This document shows, one piece after another, positions 47,453 through 57,918 of a DNA stretch of 64,000 nucleotides. The notes under the pieces are model-generated. The model searched no databases. It was not told where the DNA came from and saw only the letters and a program-made list of their open reading frames with translations. Made by a program: the position numbers and the translations under genes. Position 1 is the stretch's first letter. Every line of letters starts with the position of its first letter. Source of the DNA: Ephemerocybe angulata (taxonomy: Eukaryota > Basidiomycota > Agaricomycetes > Agaricales > Psathyrellaceae); assembly GCA_013368325.1 (NCBI GenBank), contig JAACJK010000058.1:620001-684000 (forward strand), written 5' to 3'.

Positions 47453-50400
47453 CTACCTACGCTTTCGTTTTGGTCCATTGGTAGTAGCAGACGCCCCTCT
47501 CTTCAACGAAACGGGCGGAGGAGCAGATGCCGCTTTCATAGGTGACTTGAGCACATCGTGAGATATGGTCACATTTCCCGCCACAAATGCCTTCTTCCCC
47601 TCTATCGCGTCCACTACATCTGTATACCGGTCCCCCATCAGCTCCTCGAGCTCCTCCCTCTCCGCGCACACACTTTCCAGGAATTGTTCGGCGCTAGGTT
47701 TTACACGCTGCCACCTCAGTCCATCCATGACATCCTGTGACCTGCTTACCACAAGCGTGTGTGGCCTTTGGTCTTTAATCGTCTCCGTCTTGAGCTGTTT
47801 CACTAGCACCTTGAAATTCTTGATGCGCGAGAGGACGTGGTTACGACGGGGTGTTGGAACCATGAAGCGGGTCGAATGGTTCTCCCCCTGTAAAAAGGCC
47901 TGAAGCTGGGCACACTCTCTACATTCGGATACGCTGCAGCGAACGTCGTCGGGAGGTGGGGGTGGGAGTGTGACCTTGGCGCCCAGCCCATGTTCGAGGT
48001 AGACGGAAATCGCGTTACGGTAGAAGGAGACGAAGGGCTCCGACATAAACGAGACCCCGTGTTCGGTGAGTTGTGTCCTGAGCTGAGGGAGCAGACATTT
48101 GTAGAGGCAGACGAATCCCCCAGCTCTTCCGGGATTTTCGAGCGGGAGCAAGGAGTTGAAGAGGTCGACACAGGGGAGGAAATCGCCAAGCGTGAAGGAG
48201 AACTCGACAAGCTCGCAGATGCGTTTCACTTTATCGTCCTCGCCCCGGAACAATATTTTAAAGTCATGCAAGACTTCAAACGTCGTAAGTCCTTCGTCCC
48301 ATCGGGGTATAGCATACTCGAGGCATTGATAGATGACCTCTATGAGTGCATCTTTGAGTTGAGCAGGGGTACTGGACAATTGGCGAAGATTCTGAAGTCC
48401 CTTGGCCAGGGCAAATAGAACCTCAAACATGCCCTTCTTTTCAATCTTAGAAAGCAGCCTGCGAAACAGGAGCTCAGAGAGAGACGACTTTTCTGGGAAG
48501 AATGAACGGCTTACGATAGTATAGTCTTGGGCCCCGTTGATCCAGCATAGGATACCAGTGCTGGCACATCGGCAATAACTGGTTTCGTGCACGCGTCGAA
48601 GGCTGTTTGCACCAGCTCTGAAAGGGCGACTTGGCTCAGTTTCTCTGGGTCGTGATCAGAGATGAGTTCGGAAAGCTCGTATCTCCGCCCAAGCCCGTTG
48701 CTAACTTTTACAAGCGCAAGGAGGCTACAGAATAAAAGGGTTAGTTTCCCTACTGGAGGCGAGTGAGAAACACGTCCAACTGACCCATCTTTAAGCTGGG
48801 CGAATTCAAACTTCTCGAGTGCGAATTCTAAGCCATCTTTGATCTTCTCAAGTGGCGCCGTGTCACAATACAGGATAGCTTTCTTCCACAGCTCCGCTTG
48901 CTCCCAGTCCGAGGCATGATCCAGAAGCGCAAGCGCGGTGTCGGAGTCACTCGGCTCTCCGTCGTATATCGTTCTTGTTTGCCGAGGGCTCCCTAGCCTT
49001 TGGAGGACGGCCGCAACAATGGCAGTCTGCTGGGGGGTAGGCTCATTTGTTACATCTGTCTCCCGCAGAAACCAGTAGGCGCCTTTGACTGAGAGGATCA
49101 TGTCCGTCTCGTCCTCCGGCCGATAGAATACAAGCGCGGATTCGTTGTGCACTACATCACGGAAGAGAGTAAGTCGTCGAACGTCGTACGTAAAGCACGG
49201 TTCAAGTGAAAGGCGGAACGTACCATCCTTGATAAGAACTTCATTGTTCACAAACGTCCTCGCACCAGGCTGAGGCTTAGCGCCCCAAAACGCTTTGAAA
49301 GGAACCATATTCCCGTTAAGAACCCCAAACTTGCCCAGATTCAAAATGCCCTCTCCATCGAGACGCCTGAAGTCCTCAAGTTCGTGTCCCTGTTTAGCAA
49401 TATCCCCCATAGGAAGGGTCGTCTCTTCCCAATACCGTTTAGCATTGGCCGGCACGCCATCGTACGTCCATTGGTCCTCGTGGTGCGGATGTCCAAGGAG
49501 CGTCTTCGTCAAACTCGCGAAGCACACCCGGAACCCCAAGCTCTCTGCGATAGGGAGGACATACTTGGCAACAGCAGCAGCTTTACCCTCGAACCCCTCC
49601 ACCCCCCGGGACGGCTCTATGCACTCGCTCTTCCGCATTGCAAAGCCCATAAACGGCGGCTTCTCCGGCATCGTGTACCCCCCGTCCTTCCATTTCTGAA
49701 ATATAGCGCGGAACGCCCGCTCGGTGCCTGCTTCGGTCGGAACGATTGGGACTGTGGTCTTTGGGTCCGTGTGGATGAGGCTGTAGGTGATGGCGAGACG
49801 GTAGCCAGAAGTGACGGGTTGAATGGTGGGAGTGAGTGAGTCGTACCAGGCGAGGACGTATGTGGCGTTTGAGGAGTTCTGCGATGTGTCGAGCACGATT
49901 GGTGGGCCGTTGTCTTCGGTGGAGAGGTGCACTTGGCCGCCTTCGTATTCGGATGGGAGGACGAAGACGATGGTTGCAAATGCCCCTTCAGGTTTAGGTC
50001 CCCTATATTTGACTGTCAGCTCCTACTCCAGTGCTCAGACCAAAAGCGAAATTATCGTACTCTGGGGCAAGTAAATTGTGCGTGCTGCATTGGAATTTGT
50101 AACGTCAATGTCGTATAAAGTGTGGGCTAGGCCAAAGGGACTTACATTGGACCCGGTCGGTGCAACGTTAAACCCACATGCTCCCAGCGCGGGCCCGGGC
50201 AGTAGTTCGCAGGCCGAGCCCGCCAATGCGCCCCCAAGACAATCTTAAAAGGAGGAGCGCCCAATGTCTTCCAGATAGGACCTCTCGCCCGGTCTTTCAC
50301 GACCAGGTCTTTCACGAAAAAATTATCCCAGAAAAGGCTCCCAGACGAGAATTTCGACCCCTCTAGGACTATGGGGTTTGGGACTGCACTGGGTGAACCC

Positions 50401-50700
50401 GGTGCGAGGTCGTCCTTCCGCCAGGCTGAAGATGCCGAGTGTGACGCAAGCGCGATTTCGTCCGCGGTGCTTTCGGTCAGAGGCAGGGTAACGGTTAGGG
50501 TAACGTTTTCTTCGATATCCTTTATGTTGACGAGCGCGCTCGGTGCGTTTGTATGTGCGGAGAAGTAGTGTGAGCTCCCCTTGAACTCGAAGTAATCGTT
50601 ATACGCCTTGTCCAGGTCGTCCTGCCAACATGGCGTCAGCAAGTTCACCCATGGTTAAGAAAGTCCTCTGAGAGCTTACATGTAGGCCAGCACTCGCCAT
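47453..50700 (-). CDS. Array copy 9, pseudo-oxygenase (iron ligands lost)
   Basis: Seven exons on the minus strand (50700-50680, 50621-50146, 50084-50061, 50002-49224, 49151-48785, 48724-48515, 48458-47453) give 960 residues. The small exon has grown to 24 nt and encodes HNLLAP with Glu at the split codon, so H-x-D is A-x-E. The distal position is Pro (LTPTIQPVTSGYR). SGYRLAITYSLIHTD, one helical module, a cysteine cluster of altered spacing (CSVSECREC) and a KRKRR end are present. It is a close inverted relative of copy 12, including about 200 bp before the start codon. TATTTAAG lies about 20 bp before the ATG. Confidence 0.85.
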
Positions 50701-50943
50701 GATGCAGGCTTAAATAGAGACGGGGACGTTTGGGGAGACAGTGCCAGTGGAGGAACGTACTCAGTGCCAGCACCGCGATCAAAATTCGACGCACCGAACC
50801 ATTTTGGGCGCCAACGCGTCAAGCGCTATAGACGCCGAACTTGGCCAAGACGCGTCGGGCGACAGAATTGAACGAGAGCCTCGGTATTTACAATGTGTAT
50901 ACTTCATCTATCTTCTATACCACCCATAGTTCAAAAGCCCACA

Positions 50944-51230
50944 CTATGGAACCTCAACCTCGCCGGAGCCCTCAAACTCCTTACCCATTCCCTCTCCAAG
51001 AACTATACCCTTCAAGACACCCACATCGCCCCCTATCGTATCCAGAAACCTCTTCTCTCTACCATCCCCCTCCCCTTCACCCCCAATATCACCCCGCAAC
51101 CCCCGCACAACGCGCTCCAACGCCCTCACCCAAGCCGTCTTCCGCACCCGCACCTCAAAACACACAGGAAATCCCCCGCCGAAAGAAACCGTTCGGAGCG
51201 GCGAGGGACGCCAGATCTGACGTCTGCGTG
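50944..51230 (-). pseudogene. Relic of the C-terminal end of a copy-11-like gene
   Basis: The minus-strand translation (CFEVRVRKT, RALERVVRGLRGD, KRFLDTI, GVLKGIVLGEG) matches the last 80 or so residues of copy 11 (CPAKFEVRTRKT, RALERVVREVRG, KRFLDTILGG). No upstream exons adjoin it. The other part of the same region appears at 55390-55630 on the same strand, on the far side of copy 10. Confidence 0.75.
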
Positions 51231-51371
51231 TACATATGTGTTCTGACGGAGATGCTGTCATCATATTGTTATTGTCACGCCTGGACTAAGCGCCGACCAT
51301 CTCAGCTACCGGCTTGGTTGAATTGAGTATTCTATTGTTGAAAAGGCATAGTAGTAGTTAGATGAAATTGC

Positions 51372-54300
51372 TTATGTATGTTTTCGCTTTGTGCCCCTTG
51401 CGCTAGACTCCGCTGGTACGGGAGGCTGGGGCACAACTGGCGCCGCCGCGGGTGTCGGCACTTCCATTGACGCCTCAAGGACAGCATACGCGATAGTCAC
51501 ATCGCCTACATCATACGCCCTCCTTGCGCTCAACGCATTCAACGCATTCTGATATCTGGTGTCTCCCATCATCTCCCTGGCCTCCTCGTCGCTCCCAAAT
51601 AGCCGATTCCAGAACAGCTTCGCAAACGACCTCGCGTTCCTCCTCGCAAATGCCGCCATAACATGCGAACTTCTACGAATGACGAGCGTATGCGGGTTGC
51701 CCTCGTTAAGTGTAACCGGCTTCTGAAGATAGGTTGCAAGCTCTGGGACTTGCGCAATCGTTTTCTCGAGGTGCATGCGCTGTGCTTTTATCATCTTGAA
51801 CTTGATTTCAGCAGCTTCGCTCCGGAGGAATTGCCGGAGTTCAGCGCAGCACCAGGCACATTCGGTTCCACTGTGGCAGGCGAAGCTAGTAGGTGGAGGC
51901 CGTGGGTCCTTAATCCTTCTGCCCAGCCCGTGGAAATATATGTCGACCATGTTCCTGAAGAAGGATATAAAAGGCTCCGCCGTATGCGCCACCCCCAACT
52001 CGGTGAGTGTGGCTTTGAGAGGGGAGATGAGAGGTTCGTGGATCTGTCTCACTTTGAACCTATTGGGCCCCGGGATCGTGAGAATCGAGTTGAGAAGATC
52101 GACGTAGGGCCTGAGATCGCCGACCGTGTAGTAGAGCTTTACAAGCTCACAGACCCGTTCGGCTCGGTTTCGCTCGTCTAAATCGATGTGGCGGATCTCT
52201 GGTGCGTCCTCCGAGTCCTGAGGAGGTTTAGGAAAGTAAAGACCTTCTTTCCATTGTGATGTAGCACAGGTCAGGCAGTGATTGAATGCTGAGTCGAGTG
52301 CGGACTTGGCGGCAGAGTCAAAGGCGGCAGTCGATGGATGAACACGAAGCTCGTGGAGGGCTTTCGTTAGGGAGACCATATTACGGTAACATCCCTCCCT
52401 CTTTATCTTGGCCAAAAGTCTAAAATGAGAGTGTAAGAGCGACTGTCACAGGTCTTCCCTAGGCAGGTCAGACAGATTGGCGCACCCTGGTATTACGTTG
52501 GATCCTCTTAGCTTGGCAACGAACCCGAGACCGGAGAGATCCTCGGCTGACAAGTCCTCGCAGGAATCAAACACTTCTTGCGCAAGGTCCTCAAGGGACG
52601 GGCCAAGCTTCTCTGCATCACGATGAGAGTTTTGGATAATGTGAATGAGCTCAAAATGTCTTCCGAGCAACTTAGTGCCCTTGACGAGTGCGAAAAGCCT
52701 GCAGAGAGAATTGATTAGTTCAAGAATCAAATACATGTCAGAAGATGCACAACTCACGAGTCCTTCAGTTCGTCGAATCCAAACACCTGAAGAGCAAGCT
52801 CGAGAGACTTCTTTATGCCGTCTGGAGGTGCAGTATTGCAATGGAGGAGTGCCCTATTCCACAACTCCGCCTGTTCCGACTGGGAGGCATGATAGAGAAG
52901 TGCAAGTGCCGCGTCGCCTTTACTAGGTTCACCAGAATATTGAGGTACCATACCCGTCACGCTCTCTAGCCTTTCAAATGCAGCAGTGATAACGGCGCTT
53001 TCGAGAAGAGAGGAAGACTGGGGAACGTTGATGGCCTCCGTCAGGAACCAATAAGGGCCTTTAACTGAGAAGATGATGTCGGGCTCGTCGACCAGTCGGT
53101 AGAAGACCAATACCGACCGATTATATACTGTATATGGAGGACGAACCAGTCAGCATGAAAAAAGGTGATATGAGACGAAGAACTACCACATACCATGTCG
53201 GACCTGGTACGTTTCCTTAGAGAACGTGGATTCGTCGGGCTCGCTATCTTCGAAGGTGCCCGTGGGCAGGATCAGGCTTTCACCTCTAGCTTCGAAGCTT
53301 CTAAAGTTAAAACCGCCCGCTCCATCGATACGGGTGACGTTCTCGATCTTCGTCTCTTCCGAGAGGATGTCTCCGATCGGAGGCGTTTCCCAGTGCGTGC
53401 TCCAGTACCTGTTGCGATCCTCATAGGATTTATAGGGCGGGTAGTGGTCACCGAACCAGTCATCAGCACGCATCTCAGGCGGCAAGGCGCCATAGGCCCA
53501 GTGTTTTTTGTGCGGTCGCCCATGGAACGTCTTCTTCAGGTGCGCGACGCATACCGAAAACCCGGAGGCCTTCAGAATAGGAAGCAAACGCTCGACAATG
53601 TTGGCGGCCTTCCCTGTAAGCCCGTCCACGCCAAGCAATGGCTCCTCGCACTCGGTTCTCGGTATCACGTACGCCATAAGAGGAACTGCAGGCATCTCGT
53701 CGGTGCCATACCCACCGTCCCTCCATTTCTGGAAGATCGCGCGGAACGTCAAGCGGGTGTTTTCTTCGATCGGAAATCTTGGTTTAGGAGCTTTACGAGT
53801 GTGAATGAGGTCGTAGGTCAGAGCGAAGCGGCAGCCGGAGGTGATAGGTTGGAGAGCTGGGGTCGCCGAATTGTACCAGGCGAGAACATAGGTGGTGTGT
53901 AGGGGGTCCTCTGAGGTGTCGAGCACGATTGGTGGGCTTCCAGATCCTTCTCCTTCGGCAAGGAGAAGCTGACCGCCCTCGTAGACGGATGGAAGAATGA
54001 CGCAAACCGTTGCGAAGGCCATCTCGTTTCGCTTCAGTGGGGCTCCCAAGCCGCCAAATACGCTTGAATCAGACGTGCTGCAAATGTTGCATCAGTTCAA
54101 GACAAGTTTTAGCTGAGAAGTAGCTACTAGCGACTGATATAGGACCTGGTAGGTGCGCAGTGGCATTGGCAAGCTTGTAGTGCGATGAAATCGAGTTCAA
54201 GTCAATTGGGGGAGCTCCCAACGCCGTCCAAACCCTGTCCATCACCCTTTTATCGAGAAATTGCCCCCATGCTTGGCCCAGCTTGACTTTGTAGGGGGAA

Positions 54301-54754
54301 ATGGCCACAGGGTTTGGGGGTATCCCTCCAGCCTCTTCCTCATCCTCGCGCTCATTCTTGGGCTCATCCTCGGACTCATCCTCGGAGTCGTCCTCAGACT
54401 CCTCCGCCTCTGATCCCCCACGGTCCCGGCGCCAGTAGCCTGAGACGAGGCCATCGAAGATGGAGTCCCAATGCTTTTTGTCACGTACGGTTGCCTTGCC
54501 CATCTCAACTGCCACGCTAGCGCTGAGGGGTAGGGAGATGGGCCCTTCGAGCTTGAGGTCCGGGATATTGATATTTACGCGAGGATCTGGTGCAGGCGTA
54601 TGGGCGTGAAAATAATGCGAGCTTCCGCCATTGAATTCGAAGTAATCCCTGAAGGCCTGGTCGAGGTCGCCCTGGCCAATAGGTCAGTGTTCTGTCAGGT
54701 ATTGACATAATAACTATTTCAGGAGCTCACTTGCAGGCCTTTAGACTCGGACAT
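51372..54754 (-). CDS. Array copy 10, pseudo-oxygenase (iron ligands lost)
   Basis: Exons on the minus strand are 54754-54731, 54671 to about 54140, about 54035-53194, 53127-52758, 52698-52486 and 52419-51372, giving roughly 960-970 residues. The junction at 54030-54150 is unclear. The small exon that carries HQD in active copies is not recognisable there, and the best join skips it. The distal position is Pro and the 2OG segment is altered to SGCR (ATPALQPITSGCR). A long acidic run (SEDESEDEPKNEREDEEE) interrupts the N-terminal domain. A cysteine-rich cluster (CHSGTECAWCC) and a KRKHT end are kept. No frameshift was seen in the large exons. It is the most divergent of the pseudo-oxygenases. 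Confidence 0.72.
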
Positions 54755-55309
54755 GGCAGTCGGCGCAACAAGGACTGAAAGGAAGCCTGAGGAAAAGGCG
54801 AAGGAAGGTGGGGATCAGGTGGAAGGTGGTGGTGGAACAGGAACAAGCTGGCACACGGAGAAATCATACTAGAGAAATCATGCACATGGCTCGGGCCCGT
54901 CGACGCGCCTATGACGGGGCCCGATTGGGGCCCGACGCCATATTTAGGCGGCGTCTAAGAGACCTCAGGGCCTCAAGCTCATGCGACGAAGGAAAATGTG
55001 TACACCTCGCACCCAGAACTGAGAAGCCTGGGTATTACTTAGGTCCTGTTCTGTCACTCGAAAAAATGTGTGAAGGTCACTTATGCAGCACCCCCCAGTC
55101 GAGAGTAAGTACCGGGAGTCCCGAACGTTCCAGCGCCCCCGTTCCGGCGCCAACGCCCCTCCCACCCTCATCCAAAGAGTCAGCAGCCCACGCAAAACGC
55201 AAAACACGACCCAGATCCAAACTACAGACTTCGAATTGCAATCCTCCAACCACAAACATACAGTAGATATACCATTCCAAACTAAAAACCAAGATTAAAC
55301 TAAAAATCC
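54755..55309. other. Intergenic stretch upstream of copy 10
   Basis: No supported gene. It contains the copy 10 promoter. Short proline-rich open frames look random. Confidence 0.4.
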
Positions 55310-55640
55310 AAAGCCCCCACTAAGCCCTGCACGTCCTCGACGAACTCCCCACTTCGCGCGCGTAGGATATCCGATATGCGTCGCGTTCTTGTTTCTTGTT
55401 CAGGCTCGCCAATGCAGCCTGCTTCTTCGGATTCACAGTTATCGCGTGCAGGGGTGACGTAGAGTTTAGTGGCGCCGTTTGGTACTCGTGTGGGACTTTG
55501 GGTAGAAGGTTCAAGGAGGGAGAACTTGAATGGACGGACGATCCACATCTCGATGATGTTCTTGTAGAATAACTTGAATCCTGTATCCCTCGAGGGTCGA
55601 GCACGGTGCACACTGCACATTTAGTCTGGCGATATGGCAC
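55310..55640 (-). pseudogene. Chimeric relic: copy-11-like piece joined to a piece of the neighbouring 551-residue gene
   Basis: Read on the minus strand, the left part (VLDPRG, FKLFYKNIIEMW, ATKLYVTPA, EEAGCI) matches copy 11 (VLDPRGLTP, FKLFYRNIIEMW, ATKLYGTPA, EEGCIE). The right part (LASLNKKQER, AYRISYAREVGSS) matches the start of exon 2 of the gene at 55898-57672, with an extra codon. The two parts are in different frames and neither has its own start or full domain. It is a product of rearrangement rather than a gene. Confidence 0.75.
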
Positions 55641-55897
55641 CTAGATGCAGCCCCTCCCGACCGCCTCGCCCCAGCCTCAACGACGAAAGACATGCAGCAG
55701 CGATGCACCATTTATGTACCCCTCTCAGCCCTAAGTCTCCCCAATCCAGATCCACAGCCCACTCGCACAGTCTTCCCCAAAACCACAACCAACCAGATGC
55801 AAACCAAACATTTCTTCGATCCCAAACCCATCCAATCGCAGATATATACAGCCAATATAACCGAAACAAAAAATAAAAGATTAAAATAAAAGCACCT

Positions 55898-57672
55898 CTA
55901 ACTCAAATCCATCTCATCCCCCTCATCCCAATTCCACACCCCAAACAGCTCCTCCTCCGGCAAGTCCTCCAACCCCTCCAACAAATTCCCCACATCCTGC
56001 CCTTGCCCCTGCTGCACCCCAGTACTAGTAGAACTATGCACCCCAGTACCAGAACTATGCGCCCCAGTACCAGTACCAGAACTAGACGCCGAAGCCGCCT
56101 CGGCCTCGCGCCCCTCGACAGCCCTCGCATACTCCTCCGCATACGCCTCGATCTCCGCCTCCTCCAGCCCCACAAAGTCTTCCTCCCCTTCATCCCCATC
56201 ATACCCGTACCCGTCGTACCCGTACTCGTACTCGGTCGGAGGGCGCGGCGGGGAGGAGCCGCCTCCGCCATTCGTCGGGAACCCAGTCGAAGTTGATTGA
56301 TAGGGGGACGGGCGGTGGGGGGATGGCGCATGATTTGAGAAAGATGTGGGGGGCAGAGGCGCGCCGGAGAGCTCCTGTTCCCACCGGCTGACGTCCTCGA
56401 GGTCGGGGTCGAAGGAGCTTCCTACTTCGCGCGCGTAGGATATGCGGTATGCGCGTTCTTGTTTTTTGTTCAGGCTCGCCATGATCCTTGCAAAGAGCTA
56501 TAACACCAAGATCAGCTTTTATACTCTCCCAACTAGCAAGCGAGGCGAACTCGGAAAACCGCCAACAAATATCGTCGAAATGGAAGGGAAATGGAAATGG
56601 AGACAAGAAGACGCACCACATCATTCAAAATCGCCTCATCCCCCTCCTCCTCCATCTCCTCATCACTCTCCCCCACCCTCCCCTCCAAGCCCTCCACCCT
56701 CCTCCTCCTCTTCCTCACAGCCTCCTCCCTCGCCTTCGTCGCCCGCGCAAAATACGTCTTCTTAAACCGCTCCCTCAAGAACGCTTTGCGCGGGTTCTCG
56801 TCCTCCCCCGCCGCAGCTGTCGCGCGCGGGTTCTCAAACAACGCCGCAATGGGGGGCGAGCTCGTGGGGGAGGCGTAGCGCGGCATCGCAGGAGAGCGGC
56901 TGGTGCTGCCGGAGGAGATACGACGGCGGGTGGCGGCACTTAGGCTGGGTGCTGTGGACTTGTATTGTGCGCGGCGGCGGTGGAAGAGGGGTGAGGGGTT
57001 CACTGCGTCGTCCTCCACCTCTTCCTCGTCTTCATCATCCCTCCCAGGTGTCTTCATAATACTCCTCCGAGTCGAAGATGCAGAGGTAGAGGAAGAACCG
57101 ACTGTAAATCCAAACCCCGAGTGGGAGGAGTGGGAGTGGGATGAGGTCCCAGCGGAGGAGGGTCCAGTTGCGGTGGAGCTGGACCACGGCGCGACGCGGC
57201 TCAGGGGCGACGACGGCTGGTGCGCACTGAACGCATCGTCATCCTCCTCGTCCTCCATATCATCCATGTTGTTATTGTTATAATTGTGTTGTCTCCGCAC
57301 AGGCGTGCCCTGTGCTAGTGGACTCGAGTTGAGCGGCCGGTGCGCCGCGACGTTCGTGGAATTCTCTCTGCCGGTGTACGCCGTGAAGCGGTATCCCTTC
57401 TTCGTTGCCGCCGGTGCCGGTGTGGCTTCCGCGTTTATTTGGAGAGAAGCGGGCTTGGCGTTGCTGTGGAACGGGCTGAAGTTGAATGGGTCGGGGCGCT
57501 GGCTCGTGCTAGGCGCGCTGAAGGGGTCCTGCGGGACGTTGGGCGTGCGGGGCTGCAGAGGTGTGTGGCCCGTACTACCACTGTTGAAGGGAGACGAGCC
57601 CGCGGCGCTGGGGGTGGAGTGGTGTCCTGGTGTTGTGAAGGGCGTCGAGCCTGCGTGGAGGGTGTACGCCAT
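55898..57672 (-). CDS. Unrecognised Ser/Pro/acidic protein with a conserved central motif
   Basis: Two exons on the minus strand (57672-56617 and 56497-55898) join in frame to 551 residues, starting MAYTLHAGSTPF. The first 300 residues are Ser/Thr/Pro-rich with acidic runs and possible phosphosites (TPG, SPL). A basic stretch follows (RKAFLRERFKKTYFAR, then VRKRRRRVEG). The best ordered part spans the intron: NDVLFARIMASLNKK, QERAYRISYAREVGSS and FDPDLEDVSRWEQEL. The C-terminus is Tyr/Gly- and Asp/Glu-rich. I do not recognise the family. The layout suggests a nuclear or chromatin-associated scaffold, but that is a guess. A piece of exon 2 is duplicated at 55310-55400. It is divergent from copy 11, with 246 bp between starts. 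Confidence 0.7.
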
Positions 57673-57918
57673 GCTTCGTTTGGTTGGTTGCTTGGTTGGG
57701 GAGGCTGACGAGGACAAGAGAGGCCTCGATCAACAATTTGAGACGCGTGACGGAGGATGCGTGATGTCACGCGCTGGTTGGTGTGACAAGCGCGTTTTGA
57801 CAGGGGCTTTGTCACGCACGCGACATGCTTTAACCCGGTGGCTTGGAACGATGCCCTGGTGGTCCCGGCGCCAGACAAATAAAAGGCGTTGAAATGAGCT
57901 CTATACTCAAAGTAAGTT
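57673..57918. promoter_or_regulatory. Shared promoter region of the 551-residue gene and copy 11
   Basis: This divergent 246-bp interval contains two TGACGC/GTGACAAG-like tracts (57748-57810: GACGCGTGACGGAGG, ATGTCACGC, GTGTGACAAGCGC, TTGTCACGC). They resemble repeated regulatory sites but are not assigned to any factor. It leaves no room for the missing oxygenase exons of copy 11. Confidence 0.4.

Noticed and set aside
57284..57892. 202-codon plus-strand open frame opposite the 551-residue gene
   Set aside because: Shadow of the Ser/Pro-rich minus-strand exon; its composition mirrors the complement.
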